A stretch of 64,000 nt of DNA from Leptospira selangorensis (lineage in GTDB: Bacteria; Spirochaetota; Leptospiria; Leptospirales; Leptospiraceae). The position numbers and the translations under genes are program-made. Shown in pieces: positions 50,680 to 60,224 of the stretch. The notes under the pieces were generated by a model. That model searched no databases and had not been told where the DNA came from. It was given only the letters and a program-made list of their open reading frames with translations. The first letter of the stretch is position 1; the number at the start of each line of letters is the position of its first letter. Location of the stretch: contig NZ_RQES01000016.1 of NCBI RefSeq assembly GCF_004769405.1, positions 382,060-446,059 of the forward strand, in the 5' to 3' direction.

Positions 50680-52005
50680 ATGGGTTTGTTTTCCGACTTG
50701 TCATCGTTTCTATTTGTAAAAACCTCGGAAACCTTGAAACGTATTATTACTCGGTTATTTTTCCCTGTCCTTATTTTAGCATTCTCTGCGGTTTTAGCTG
50801 CCTGTTTTTTGGAACAACCTAAGGAGTCCCAAAAAGTTGTGCCTCCTGCAGCTCCGGAAGGCCGCCTATTGGCTTCGACTTGGTCCCAAGACTTTTATGC
50901 GATGATGAAGTATGTTCATCTATATGATGAGATCCATCCATTTTTATATAATTTGGAAGGTGGACGTAGTAATACAGGACGGATACTTTCTGTTTGGAAG
51001 AAGGACGAGATAGACGAAAGGATCCGTTGGTTAAGACTAATGTCTCCGCGTACTTTGATCATTCCCACAATCTTTCGTTGGGAAAACGATTTTGAAAAAG
51101 TTTCGGACGTGATCGGCCTGAACGGTAATATCAAAATTAGAGATCTTCATATCCAAAATATTCTGAAAGAGATAGATACTTACGGATATGACGGAATCGA
51201 TATTGACTATGAAGGAATGACCTGTGAAAAGAAGGAAGTATTTCAGGAATTTCTAATACTTCTTCGCGACGAACTGCATAAAAAGGGAAAAATTTTATCA
51301 GTAGCGATCCATCCTAAAACTGTCGCGGAAAAACCTTCCGTCTATCCTTGCAAAGGTCTTAAATCTCCCATCCAAGTGGATTTTTATGAAGCTTATAGAG
51401 GACAATTAACCCATGACTATGAGTTTTTGGGAAAGGTTGCGGATAAGATCAAAATTATGGCCTATGAATTACATCCCCGCAAACAAGGTTTTCCGGGGCC
51501 GGGACCACAGGCACCTGATTGGTGGATCGATAAAATTTTAGAATATGCGGTTGCTCGTATTCCGAACGAAAAACTGTATATGGCGATTCCAACTTATGGA
51601 TATGATTGGGCCCTACATTGCCAGGCTGAAACAAAATCAGTCTATTATTCCAGGGCAAAATGGATCCGAGAAAAAATGGCTCCAAGAAAAGAAGAGCCTA
51701 CAGACGTATTAGAAATTTTTAAAACTCAACCAAAGGCCGCAGATTGGACTTATCTCAGACCTTATTTATATAGGCATCAAGGCCATGTGTATTCGGATCC
51801 TTCTCTTTGGTATAGAATGGGTGGTTGTGATCGTGTGGCATTCTATATGAACAGAAGTGCTTTCGAGAAGAAGATGAAAATATTGGATAAGTATAAGATC
51901 CGCGGATTTTCCTTTTGGCAATTAATAGAAGATAACGATCCTGAGATTAATAAATATTTGGAAGAAAAATTGGGAAAAGAAGCGGGCTCGTCTTCTTCTC
52001 CCTAA
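50680..52005 (+). CDS. Glycoside hydrolase family 18 lipoprotein
   Basis: 441 residues from ATG 50680 with AGGTGA seven bases upstream; a longer reading from 50569 runs into the AraC gene. An uncleaved-looking hydrophilic lead (about 25 residues) precedes a hydrophobic core ending in the lipobox VLAAC. The GH18 catalytic DxxDxDxE motif is intact in [21 protein letters not shown] and IRGFSFWQL are other barrel strands. It may act on chitin-like or peptidoglycan-like glycans at the cell surface, as spore-coat YaaH relatives do. Confidence 0.9.
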   Translation: MGLFSDLSSFLFVKTSETLKRIITRLFFPVLILAFSAVLAACFLEQPKESQKVVPPAAPEGRLLASTWSQDFYAMMKYVHLYDEIHPFLYNLEGGRSNTGRILSVWKKDEIDERIRWLRLMSPRTLIIPTIFRWENDFEKVSDVIGLNGNIKIRDLHIQNILKEIDTYGYDGIDIDYEGMTCEKKEVFQEFLILLRDELHKKGKILSVAIHPKTVAEKPSVYPCKGLKSPIQVDFYEAYRGQLTHDYEFLGKVADKIKIMAYELHPRKQGFPGPGPQAPDWWIDKILEYAVARIPNEKLYMAIPTYGYDWALHCQAETKSVYYSRAKWIREKMAPRKEEPTDVLEIFKTQPKAADWTYLRPYLYRHQGHVYSDPSLWYRMGGCDRVAFYMNRSAFEKKMKILDKYKIRGFSFWQLIEDNDPEINKYLEEKLGKEAGSSSSP

Positions 52006-52030
52006 TGATCTGAATTTCGGGATCCTTAGA

Positions 52031-53032
52031 TTATTTTGCTAAACTAACGATCGGATCTCCCTTCCATTGTGTTGGTTCATGTCCGTAAATCACTTTCACT
52101 TTCGAAAATTTTTTAGAGAAGGTATTCATTCTGCGGATAATATCTGTACTTTTCTCCTTATTGGTTGTAGCTCCTGGTGGAACTTCATTTTCGAATCCTG
52201 CCTTTAGGTGAGATGAGTCGAAGGTAAATAATAAAGGACCACTAGTAGCATTTAAAAGGACCGCGATTTCTCCTTCCGTATGGCCTGTAGCTGATATAAC
52301 CCAAACGGATCCGTCTCCATAAAGATCGTACACAGAGCCAAGGATCGGCATTTCAAAAAATTTATCTTTTGGAAGAGTGGAAAGATCGAAATCAAAAGAA
52401 AGTGCAGTGGAGGAATAACCGTGGAAAATGGAGAAAGCCTTACTCGCATCTTCGGCTTCTTCCTCCGAGATTAATACCTTGATCGGACCTCTTTTTCTGA
52501 GAGCTTCCATCCCTCCGATATGATCCCAGTGTAAATGAGACGCTAAAACGAAATTCAGATCTTTATTCGGAATTTTTAATGTTTCCAATTGACCTGCGAC
52601 ATTACGACCTTTTTCGGACTGACATTTGGTATTAAATAAACCTAATAGCAGATTGAAATCGCATCTATTGTTTGAATCTACTTCCGGTACCCCTGAATCT
52701 AAAAGAAAATATCCTTTTTCAGGATGTTTCACTAAATAGCTAAGTACAGGAACCCATTGGTCTTTCTTTTGTTCTTCCGGAGTTTTGGGATGATCGGAAT
52801 CGATCAGAATGAAAGGCCCTGTAAAAACCTGCCCAGTTAGAAAAGCAGTCACTTCTAAACGACTAGGTTTGGAAAAAACTTCTTCCCAATTTTTAAATTT
52901 TAGATCGGATTTAGGATTTATCCAGATTTGTGGCTGTTTATTCATAGGGGCCCCTAAAAAACAATCCGTACAAATTATAAGAGAGAAAGATAATAGGCTC
53001 CCAAAAATAATCTTTTGAATATGATTCGACAT
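52031..53032 (-). CDS. MBL-fold lipoprotein, lactonase-like
   Basis: 333 residues. The N-terminal signal (residues 6-24) ends near Cys in IICTDC, fitting a lipoprotein. MBL motifs: FLLDSGVPEVD, LASHLHWDHIGGMEAL, ATGHTEGE, FTFDSSH and VIYGHEP. The layout is similar to AHL-lactonase/AttM-type MBL enzymes, but exported. Divergent from the Crp/Fnr regulator with 116 bases between, so likely its target. The substrate is unknown. Confidence 0.88.
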   Translation of the reverse strand: MSNHIQKIIFGSLLSFSLIICTDCFLGAPMNKQPQIWINPKSDLKFKNWEEVFSKPSRLEVTAFLTGQVFTGPFILIDSDHPKTPEEQKKDQWVPVLSYLVKHPEKGYFLLDSGVPEVDSNNRCDFNLLLGLFNTKCQSEKGRNVAGQLETLKIPNKDLNFVLASHLHWDHIGGMEALRKRGPIKVLISEEEAEDASKAFSIFHGYSSTALSFDFDLSTLPKDKFFEMPILGSVYDLYGDGSVWVISATGHTEGEIAVLLNATSGPLLFTFDSSHLKAGFENEVPPGATTNKEKSTDIIRRMNTFSKKFSKVKVIYGHEPTQWKGDPIVSLAK

Positions 53033-53148
53033 TTTAAACCTCTACATTTCGGAATTTATGGATTTCCGATTTGTCTAGATCTAAGATACATGGAACTTTA
53101 TAAATCTCCTGGGACTTTTGTTCCATTCGGCAGGAAAAAAAGTAAAGT

Positions 53149-53850
53149 ATGGAATTTTCGAAAGAAGTTTCAAAAGCTCTGGAGTTAAGCATCTTCTCCT
53201 CTTTAGAACAGGAGGTATACCAACCTTTGCTTAAGAAAGGGATTCTGATAAAATTCAAAGCAGGCCAGATGATCCCAAAAAATCCGGGAGACCCGGACTA
53301 TGCAGGGCTTGTGGTCAGCGGATTTTTTAGAATGTATCTTTTTGCAGAATCGGGGAGACAGACTACTGTTCGCTATACTAAGCAAGGGGATATGATGGGC
53401 CTTGTAGGAGCTCTAACACCGGAAGAAAAAACCGGTCAGCCTGAAGAGACTTTCGTCCAAGCAGTGACCGATTCCGAAGTGCTCGCCTTATCTTTTCAGG
53501 ATTTGAGAACATACGGAAAAAAATCCGCCGAACTCGCTTGGTTATTTGCTGAAGAATGTGCAAGAAGGGCATACGCTGCACTTCGTGAATTGTATGGAGC
53601 TAGTTTTACTGGGATTAGACAAAGGCTCGCTCGTCATTTATTATTAAACGCAATAAGTGGAGATATTGCTCCCTTTTTATTTGTCAATTTGTCCCAACAA
53701 AATCTTGCGGACTCAATCGGAACCGTAAGAGAAGTAATCGTCAGAGAACTTCGAAATTTAAAGCAGGAAGGATTTATTTCCAGCTCTAAAAACCGGATTG
53801 AAATTATAGATCCGATCGGTTTACATTCCATTTCCGAAGAAGGATATTAA
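53149..53850 (+). CDS. Crp/Fnr-family transcriptional regulator
   Basis: 233 residues. A cyclic-nucleotide-binding-like beta barrel (about 25-125; LVVSGFFRMYLFAESGRQTTVRYTKQGD) and a winged helix-turn-helix (about 165-222; LSQQNLADSIGTVREVIVRELRNLKQEGFI). The usual phosphate-binding RxS of true CRP is not evident, and no Fe-S cysteines are present, so the ligand is unknown. Its end overlaps the convergent acyl-CoA dehydrogenase gene by 4 bases. Confidence 0.92.
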   Translation: MEFSKEVSKALELSIFSSLEQEVYQPLLKKGILIKFKAGQMIPKNPGDPDYAGLVVSGFFRMYLFAESGRQTTVRYTKQGDMMGLVGALTPEEKTGQPEETFVQAVTDSEVLALSFQDLRTYGKKSAELAWLFAEECARRAYAALRELYGASFTGIRQRLARHLLLNAISGDIAPFLFVNLSQQNLADSIGTVREVIVRELRNLKQEGFISSSKNRIEIIDPIGLHSISEEGY

Positions 53851-55019
53851 GATTCCTTCATGATACTTCCGGAGATGATCAATTTCTGGATCTCGCTTGT
53901 TCCTCCACCTATCTCTCCCAATCGAGTGTCTCTATAGAGGCGAGATACTTTGTACTCGTCCATATATCCCGCACCACCATGAATTTGTACTGCAAGATTT
54001 GTAACTTCCCTTGCTGCTGTAGTTGCGAATAATTTACAAGCGGCGCATTTTCCGGAAAGACTCATACTTGGTTTTCCTTCCGATTCTATTTTTTCCATTT
54101 CCCAAGCAGTGTTATATGTGAGCCACTTAGCCGCCTCGTATTTGGAATAAATTTCTGCGAGCATAAACGCAACACCTTGGTGCTGGTAAATCGATTTGCC
54201 GAAACTTTTTCGAGAAGCGGAGAAAGATTTAGATTCATCTAAACAAGCCTTCATAACTCCTAATGAATAAGCGGCTAAAGAAAGTCTTTCCGCATTAAAA
54301 GTCTGCATGGTTTGTCTAAAACCTTTTCCCAATTTACCTAAGATATTTTCCTCAGGAACTTCTACATCTTCAAAGAATAATGCACCGGTAGGAGATGCTT
54401 TTAGTCCCATCTTATCCATTGCTGCAGATCTGGAGATACCTTTGGAATTCAGATCGACTATAAAATGAGTGAGCCCTTTTTCTTTTCCTGTTTCGTCTTG
54501 GGTTCTTGCAAGGACCAAACAATAGTCCGCATTCGGCGCATTTGTGATAAAAGTTTTTTGACCGGAGAGAATATAACGATCTTTACCTGATTTTTTAGCA
54601 AGGGAAGAAAGTCCTGAAACGTCGGAACCGCCGTCAGGTTCCGTAACTCCTAAGGAGCCGATTGTTTTGCCCAAGATAATATCAGGTAGATATTTTTTCT
54701 TTTGTTCTGGGGTTCCAAAATGTTTAATAGGAAGTCCGAATAAACCTGCAGAGGCACCCGCACTGAAAAAAGTAGAACCACAAGATTCGGAAATGATCTC
54801 CATTGCCAAGGTGCTTAAGAAAACTCCTGCACCCTGTCCGCCGAATTCTTCTTCATGCAAAAGACCTAGGTAACCGGCTTCTCCTAGCTTGAGATAATGG
54901 GATCCGGGAAGTTCCTTCGTTTTATCCGCTTCTTCCGCAAATGGGCTGATCTCCTTTTTACAAAAATTACGAAACGATTCTGTGAACTCTTGTTCATCGG
55001 AACTTAGGCTAAAATCCAT
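53847..55019 (-). CDS. Acyl-CoA dehydrogenase
   Basis: 390 residues, full length. Conserved signatures: GVTEPDGGSDVSGL (FAD/substrate loop), SGQKTFITNAPNADY and the C-terminal QIHGGAGYMDEYKVSRLYRD with a catalytic acid in GEIGGGTSEIQ. It oxidises acyl-CoA to enoyl-CoA in fatty acid or amino acid breakdown, passing electrons to ETF. The chain-length class cannot be fixed. Confidence 0.96.
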   Translation of the reverse strand: MDFSLSSDEQEFTESFRNFCKKEISPFAEEADKTKELPGSHYLKLGEAGYLGLLHEEEFGGQGAGVFLSTLAMEIISESCGSTFFSAGASAGLFGLPIKHFGTPEQKKKYLPDIILGKTIGSLGVTEPDGGSDVSGLSSLAKKSGKDRYILSGQKTFITNAPNADYCLVLARTQDETGKEKGLTHFIVDLNSKGISRSAAMDKMGLKASPTGALFFEDVEVPEENILGKLGKGFRQTMQTFNAERLSLAAYSLGVMKACLDESKSFSASRKSFGKSIYQHQGVAFMLAEIYSKYEAAKWLTYNTAWEMEKIESEGKPSMSLSGKCAACKLFATTAAREVTNLAVQIHGGAGYMDEYKVSRLYRDTRLGEIGGGTSEIQKLIISGSIMKES

Positions 55020-55160
55020 TTATGATCCCTCGGATCTTGCTAAACTCGAAGAAAGATACGCGAAGGCAAGTAGAATTCCCTGAATCCGAATATTGTTCGT
55101 TAGGAATGCAAACTAAATATGGATCTTAGCTAAAACAATATATTCAGAAAAGTTAAAATA

Positions 55161-55955
55161 CTATTTTCCTTTAAAAACGGCGGTTCTTTTCTCCAATAAG
55201 GAGCGGATACCTTCTTGGCCATCTTCCGATTTTAAACAATCGGTTACCAACGGCACTAAATCATCTATTGCCTCTAAATTTCCCACTTCGATTGCTTTTC
55301 GTGCGTTTGCCAGAACTGCATCGATTGCTTTCGGAGCCTGGGCGCAAATTTTTTCAGCGAGCTCTATTGCTCTTATTAATAATTCCTTTTTAGGTAGAAC
55401 TTCCTGTACAATTCCGATCCGATATGCTTCAGTAGCGTCGAAAGTATCTCCTGTTAGAATATATTTCATCGCGTTACCCCAACCGGAAGCTCTTACGAAT
55501 CGGATTGTGGCTCCGCCAAATGGTAAAATTCCTCTTTGCACTTCCATTTGAGCAAATACGGTTTTCTCTGCGGCGAGTGCTATATCGGAAGCAAGCATCA
55601 ATTCAATTCCTAAAGTTAGGCAAAACCCATGAACCGCTGTGATCAAAGGTTTTTTGCGAACTCTACCTGTTCCTCCTGTATCCCAAGGGTTGATATTTCC
55701 TTTTTGGAAAAAATTCCTGCCTTGATCAATGATGGATTTTGCAACATCTTCCAATTCTAAACCGAAAGTGAAATGAAGACCATTCGCATACAAGACTGCA
55801 CATCTTGAATTTGGATCATCTTCGTAAACAGTGAGAGCATCGCTTAACTCCATGATCATTTGCGTATTCATCGCGTTTCTGGCATCCGGACGATTGAGTG
55901 CGATACAAAACACAGGACCTTTCTTTTCAATTTGGATATAAGTATACGATTTCAT
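55161..55955 (-). CDS. Enoyl-CoA hydratase/isomerase (crotonase) family protein
   Basis: 264 residues. ALNRPDARNAMNTQMIMELSDAL at the front, LHFTFGLELEDVA in place of the oxyanion loop, VHGFCLTLGIELMLASDIALAAE and FGGATIRFVRASGWGNAMKYILTG follow the crotonase pattern. The usual catalytic Glu of hydratases in GGG(C/A)E reads LGIELML, so a hydratase or isomerase is possible. 141 bases separate it from the acyl-CoA dehydrogenase gene downstream; joint transcription is likely. Confidence 0.92.
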   Translation of the reverse strand: MKSYTYIQIEKKGPVFCIALNRPDARNAMNTQMIMELSDALTVYEDDPNSRCAVLYANGLHFTFGLELEDVAKSIIDQGRNFFQKGNINPWDTGGTGRVRKKPLITAVHGFCLTLGIELMLASDIALAAEKTVFAQMEVQRGILPFGGATIRFVRASGWGNAMKYILTGDTFDATEAYRIGIVQEVLPKKELLIRAIELAEKICAQAPKAIDAVLANARKAIEVGNLEAIDDLVPLVTDCLKSEDGQEGIRSLLEKRTAVFKGK

Positions 55956-56132
55956 AAAATTCTCCGTAGCGAGTAGACCACATAGTCTACTCTTTGGATT
56001 ATATGTCTTTTGTTTTTCTGAATTTGATGTCGAACTTCTTCGCTTTTTAATAGAAACTAATTTCGTTTCCCAATCAAAATAGAGGCCTTACAGAAGGTTG
56101 ACAACTCCGATAGATAGTAGATAAAGCCTTGG

Positions 56133-57269
56133 ATGTCTAATCTTCCGATTTATCTTCCGGAACAAATTTCTCATTCTCCGGTATTCTGGATTTTAGTTTC
56201 TTTTGCGATCTTCGGAACGTATCTAGGAGCCTTATTATGTATCGGGCAGAATATTTTAGAAAGAAAAACGGCTCTCAATCGTTTACTTTCTTTGTTGTTC
56301 GTATGCTTAGGTTTATTACAAGGCACCTGTTTATTTTACGTATTCGGGCTTTCTTCTTCTTTTCCTAGAATTGTACTTCTTCATGTTCCGGTCTTGGGTT
56401 CCATAGGCCCCATTTTATATGGAATCCATAAAATTATCCAAAATTCAGAATTCGAAAAATCTACGCTGGGTTTAAGTCCAAAACATTCCATTTTGCCTGG
56501 GATCATCTGGATTTTATATTTTTTAAGTTTTGTTCCGGATTCTGATACGATTAGCGACGGCATACGAACATTCTCGGAAACAAGAAGTGCATTCGATCTG
56601 GTTTTTCTGATCCCATTACTCGTACTTGCCACCTATATTGCCGGATTGTTGAGAGGGAGCAGAATATTATTTAAACCGAATGTTTTGAAAGAAGAATGGA
56701 CCGCAAGGGTCCTACTTTATATCATTCTTGCTACGATCGCAAACCATTCGGTAGGTGCTTTTTTTCTAATAGGCAAGAATCCACTCTTTCTGTTAGTCAG
56801 CGCTTCTATGATGGGCTTAAGTCTTTGTGTTTCGTATTTAATTGGCAGAAGGTACCCTGCTTATTTCCAAAATTTGCAAGAGGTTGCAAGAGCTACCTTC
56901 CAAAAATATTCCCGCTCCTTACTCCAAGGAATGGATCTAGTTACACTCAGAGAAAATTTATTAAAAGAGATGGAAGTCGAAAAATTATACAAAGACGAGG
57001 ACCTGAGTTTGGCAAGTCTTGCGGATGAGTTAGGACTTTCTTCTCACCAACTTTCGGAACTGATCAACCAAGAAATGGGCAAAAATTTTTCAGCATTCGT
57101 AAACGAGTATAGGATCCGAGAGGCTTGCGAGCTGCTTACTAAAAACAAGGAGTCTTCTGTCCTGGATATTGCCTATGAGGTGGGATTTAGGAGTAAAACC
57201 TCCTTCCACAGGGCATTTCAGAAAGAAGTGGGAGTTCCTCCATCCGAATATAGGGAGAAAAATTCTTAA
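56133..57269 (+). CDS. Membrane-anchored AraC-family transcriptional regulator
   Basis: 378 residues. About seven membrane helices occupy residues 15-245, followed by a cytoplasmic AraC DNA-binding domain (about 270-375): DLSLASLADELGLSSHQLSELINQEMGKNFSAFVNEYRIREACELL...AYEVGFRSKTSFHRAFQKEVGVPPSEYR. It probably responds to a membrane or envelope signal. The next gene begins 115 bases on in the same direction and encodes a fatty acid desaturase, suggesting control of lipid composition. Confidence 0.93.
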   Translation: MSNLPIYLPEQISHSPVFWILVSFAIFGTYLGALLCIGQNILERKTALNRLLSLLFVCLGLLQGTCLFYVFGLSSSFPRIVLLHVPVLGSIGPILYGIHKIIQNSEFEKSTLGLSPKHSILPGIIWILYFLSFVPDSDTISDGIRTFSETRSAFDLVFLIPLLVLATYIAGLLRGSRILFKPNVLKEEWTARVLLYIILATIANHSVGAFFLIGKNPLFLLVSASMMGLSLCVSYLIGRRYPAYFQNLQEVARATFQKYSRSLLQGMDLVTLRENLLKEMEVEKLYKDEDLSLASLADELGLSSHQLSELINQEMGKNFSAFVNEYRIREACELLTKNKESSVLDIAYEVGFRSKTSFHRAFQKEVGVPPSEYREKNS

Positions 57270-57383
57270 AGATCGGTCCCATCCTATCAATTGAAACCGA
57301 TCCTACGGTTTCGGTTTATAGAATGGAACGACGGATCTGGGATATTGCGTATAATTCCTTCCATCAGTTACATCGGAGTGGAT

Positions 57384-58451
57384 ATGAGTTCCCTTACCCT
57401 TGAGCGAAAAAACATTTCGGATAGATTTACCGAAAAAGAAAAAACAAAACGTATCATCAAATGGATCCGCCGTTCGGATTCTAAACTCAGAAAACGTTTC
57501 TCATTTTTAAAACACCAAGACGCGATCGGATTTTCGATCACTATCGGCTCCGCTTTCGGAATGATCGTACTCGGAAGTTTGTATATAATGGATATTATTC
57601 CATTCTGGGCTTGTATAATAGGGAATGGAATCTTGGCTTCCTTTCTACATGAGATGGAGCATGACTTAATCCACAGTATTTATTTTAAAGAAAATCCCAA
57701 GATGCAGAATTTTCTATTCTGGATGGTCTGGTTATTCCGCGCAAATACAGTCAATCCTTGGTTTAGAAAAGAGATCCACCTTCTTCATCATAAACTTTCA
57801 GGAAATATAGAAGATATAGAAGAAAGATTTATCAGTAATGGAATGCCTTGGGGTATCAGACGAATACTCGTAATGATAGATCCGATCATGGCAGTCGTTC
57901 TACAAGGACCTAAGATCAGAAAAGACGCGATCCGATACCTTGCAAAAATAAAAGCCAAACCGATCAAGGGACCTTATCGTTTAGTGTACCTTCTTCTTTG
58001 GTATTCATTCTTGATCTGGGGAATGATTTCGTTGATCAATTGGTCATTAGGAAGTCCTATACAAGAAACTGGAACTACTGCCTACATTCATAATTTCTTA
58101 AATACTGCAGCGGTGGTATATTTGATCCCTTGTTGGCTCAGACAATCTGCCATACAGATCGTATCTTCTAATATGCATTATTACGGAGATGTGAAGAGTT
58201 TATACCAACAGACCCAAGTGTTGGATTCTTGGTGGATATTACCTTTACATTTGTTCTGCTTTAATTTTGGAGCCACACATGGTATCCATCATTTTGTGGT
58301 AACACAGCCGTTCTATCTACGACAAGCAGTCGCCCCTAAAGTAAAACCATTCTTAAAAAAATATGGAATTCGTTTTAACGACTTTGAAAGTATGACAAGG
58401 GCGAATCGTTACCAAAAAGAAGAAATGGATGGTATTGCGATTCCGGCCTAG
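57384..58451 (+). CDS. Membrane fatty acid desaturase/hydroxylase family protein
   Basis: 355 residues from ATG 57384, which has GGAG five bases upstream; a TTG at 57291 would add 31 residues. Three histidine boxes for the di-iron centre: HEMEHDLIH, HLLHHKLSG and HGIHH near the C-terminus, separated by about four membrane helices. It introduces a double bond or hydroxyl into lipid acyl chains or related substrates. Followed 21 bases later by an acyltransferase gene. Confidence 0.88.
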   Translation: MSSLTLERKNISDRFTEKEKTKRIIKWIRRSDSKLRKRFSFLKHQDAIGFSITIGSAFGMIVLGSLYIMDIIPFWACIIGNGILASFLHEMEHDLIHSIYFKENPKMQNFLFWMVWLFRANTVNPWFRKEIHLLHHKLSGNIEDIEERFISNGMPWGIRRILVMIDPIMAVVLQGPKIRKDAIRYLAKIKAKPIKGPYRLVYLLLWYSFLIWGMISLINWSLGSPIQETGTTAYIHNFLNTAAVVYLIPCWLRQSAIQIVSSNMHYYGDVKSLYQQTQVLDSWWILPLHLFCFNFGATHGIHHFVVTQPFYLRQAVAPKVKPFLKKYGIRFNDFESMTRANRYQKEEMDGIAIPA

Positions 58452-58472
58452 TACTTTAAAGTCGGAAATGGC

Positions 58473-59750
58473 ATGCAAAATTTAAAAGAATCCGAAAGAC
58501 CCCAGGGTCAGTTCATTCGATCCTTAGACCAAGCGGAGGCAAATTTCTGGTTATATGACCGCGCCTCCTCTATGAACTTCTGCGTAATGGCAGAAGGCGA
58601 AGGTTCTTTTTCGGAAGAAAGTTTACGTAAAGCCCTGGACCTTATCCAAAACAAACATGCGTTAGCTAAGGTTCAGATCTTAAAACAGGCCGGACAAGAT
58701 TCTCATTTATACTTTGCAACCTCGGACAAAAAAATCCCCATCCAAAAAGATTTCTATTCTCCTGATTGGAAATCCAAATTAGCTAAGGAAACGATCCGAC
58801 TTTTTGAATTGGGAGATTCTCCTTTAATCAGAACTATATTTTATACTTCCGGAAATTCAAAGTTTGCGATCGGTGTTATCTTTCATCATAGCATCGGAGA
58901 TGGAAGATCAGGTTGCAGATTTCTTTTAGATGTACTAAGAGCTAGCACGGGAGAAGCGGACGAAATTGAGGAAGATTCGGAATATTCTTCCTTAATGGAA
59001 TTATATCCTGCGGAAGAATTATACAAAGGTGAGCCTAAACCTGAGAAACCTTTGACGATTCCTCAATTCTCTCGCAAAAAAGAAGAACAAGATCCTGAGA
59101 TCATTAGTTTTTATTTAGAAGAAGAAGATGTAAATTCTATCTTAAAAACTTCTAAACAAAAAAAGATATCCCTTCATGGGATCTTAGGCGCTTCTCAAGT
59201 AACTGCGCTCGCAGATTTTTTTGACAAAGGCCAAGAAGGAGTATTATATCTTTCTACTCCAGCGGACTTAAGGCCTCATTTGAGTCATCCGGTGCCGGAT
59301 TCCGCATTAGGACTTTATATCTCTCTATTCACTACTCCGGTGAATATTAGAGATCCATTTGATATTAAAGCAAAAGCAATCATGAATGATGTAAGAGCTC
59401 GTATTGGAAGAAGGGAAGGTAGAGCATTTTACGAATTACTTCCTCCTTCGGAACAATTTTTGGAAAAAGAAGATGGGCTAAAACTTTTCCAATTACTCAT
59501 GAATCGGAATCCTCAAGCCAGTTTGCTGAGCAATGTGGGAATTATCCCTGTTTTGGCATCGGATGAAATAAAAGTAAAAGAACTTTCTTTTACGGTCCAT
59601 CCTGCTTTGACCCAAACAGTTTTCACGACGGTGACTACTTACGAAAACAGAATGGCAATCAATATAAACTACGATAAAAATCGTTGGAAAGAAGGGGATA
59701 TCTCTCAATTTGCATATTCTTTCCGAAAGAATATACTTTCGAATTCTTGA
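58473..59750 (+). CDS. Condensation-domain/PapA-like acyltransferase
   Basis: 425 residues. The catalytic HHxxxDG motif is present as FHHSIGDGRSGCRFLLD (about residues 140-156), in a protein of condensation-domain size with a second half starting ISLHGILGASQVTALADF and a DLRPHLSHPVPDSALGLYISLF solvent-channel block. This is the layout of PapA5/alcohol-acyltransferase and wax-ester-synthase-like enzymes. It likely moves an acyl chain to an alcohol or lipid head group. Same operon as the desaturase. Confidence 0.82.
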   Translation: MQNLKESERPQGQFIRSLDQAEANFWLYDRASSMNFCVMAEGEGSFSEESLRKALDLIQNKHALAKVQILKQAGQDSHLYFATSDKKIPIQKDFYSPDWKSKLAKETIRLFELGDSPLIRTIFYTSGNSKFAIGVIFHHSIGDGRSGCRFLLDVLRASTGEADEIEEDSEYSSLMELYPAEELYKGEPKPEKPLTIPQFSRKKEEQDPEIISFYLEEEDVNSILKTSKQKKISLHGILGASQVTALADFFDKGQEGVLYLSTPADLRPHLSHPVPDSALGLYISLFTTPVNIRDPFDIKAKAIMNDVRARIGRREGRAFYELLPPSEQFLEKEDGLKLFQLLMNRNPQASLLSNVGIIPVLASDEIKVKELSFTVHPALTQTVFTTVTTYENRMAININYDKNRWKEGDISQFAYSFRKNILSNS

Positions 59751-59807
59751 AAATTTGATTTTGTTTTCCCAAAATGTTCCTTCGGGTTTCTTGCTTCCTA
59801 TAGATGT

Positions 59808-60215
59808 TTAAAACGGAAGGATTCTTTTTCTGTTTATAAAAACTCTTCTGCCCAGGATCCAGCCCCAGATCAGGAACCCGCACCCTAGATAAGAGATCAG
59901 GTTCGGGACTAGAAGAATTTCCACTTCTGCAAGTACAGGAACTTGCATGGTCAGACCTGCAAGCATTATGATTGTATGAATTTCCGCAACTCTTGACTTC
60001 TTCTCATCTAGATATTTACCTAAACCTCCTCCGCTAATGAATACTAAAACTCCGAAGATAGCTCCAATTCTTCCGGTATATGCGGAGAAGTATTCGAAAT
60101 TTTGAATATCAGGAAATTGGAATAGAATGATAAACGGACGAGAAAAAAGAAAACTTAAGGAAATAATCCCCAAGTATCGATGAAGTCTGAGTTTGTTTTT
60201 AGGCGAAAGTTCCAA
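59808..60215 (-). CDS. Small four-helix membrane protein
   Basis: 135 residues: MELSPKNKLRLHRYLGIISLSFLF, then four predicted helices (about 15-35, 45-65, 78-100 and 102-122) with a GGGLGKYLDEKKSR cytoplasmic loop. The single His in LRLHRYLG recalls small cytochrome-b-like or DUF4079-type proteins, but a second haem ligand cannot be named. It lies 9 bases downstream of the permease gene, in the same operon. Confidence 0.65.
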   Translation of the reverse strand: MELSPKNKLRLHRYLGIISLSFLFSRPFIILFQFPDIQNFEYFSAYTGRIGAIFGVLVFISGGGLGKYLDEKKSRVAEIHTIIMLAGLTMQVPVLAEVEILLVPNLISYLGCGFLIWGWILGRRVFINRKRILPF

Positions 60216-60224
60216 GGCAGAAAC

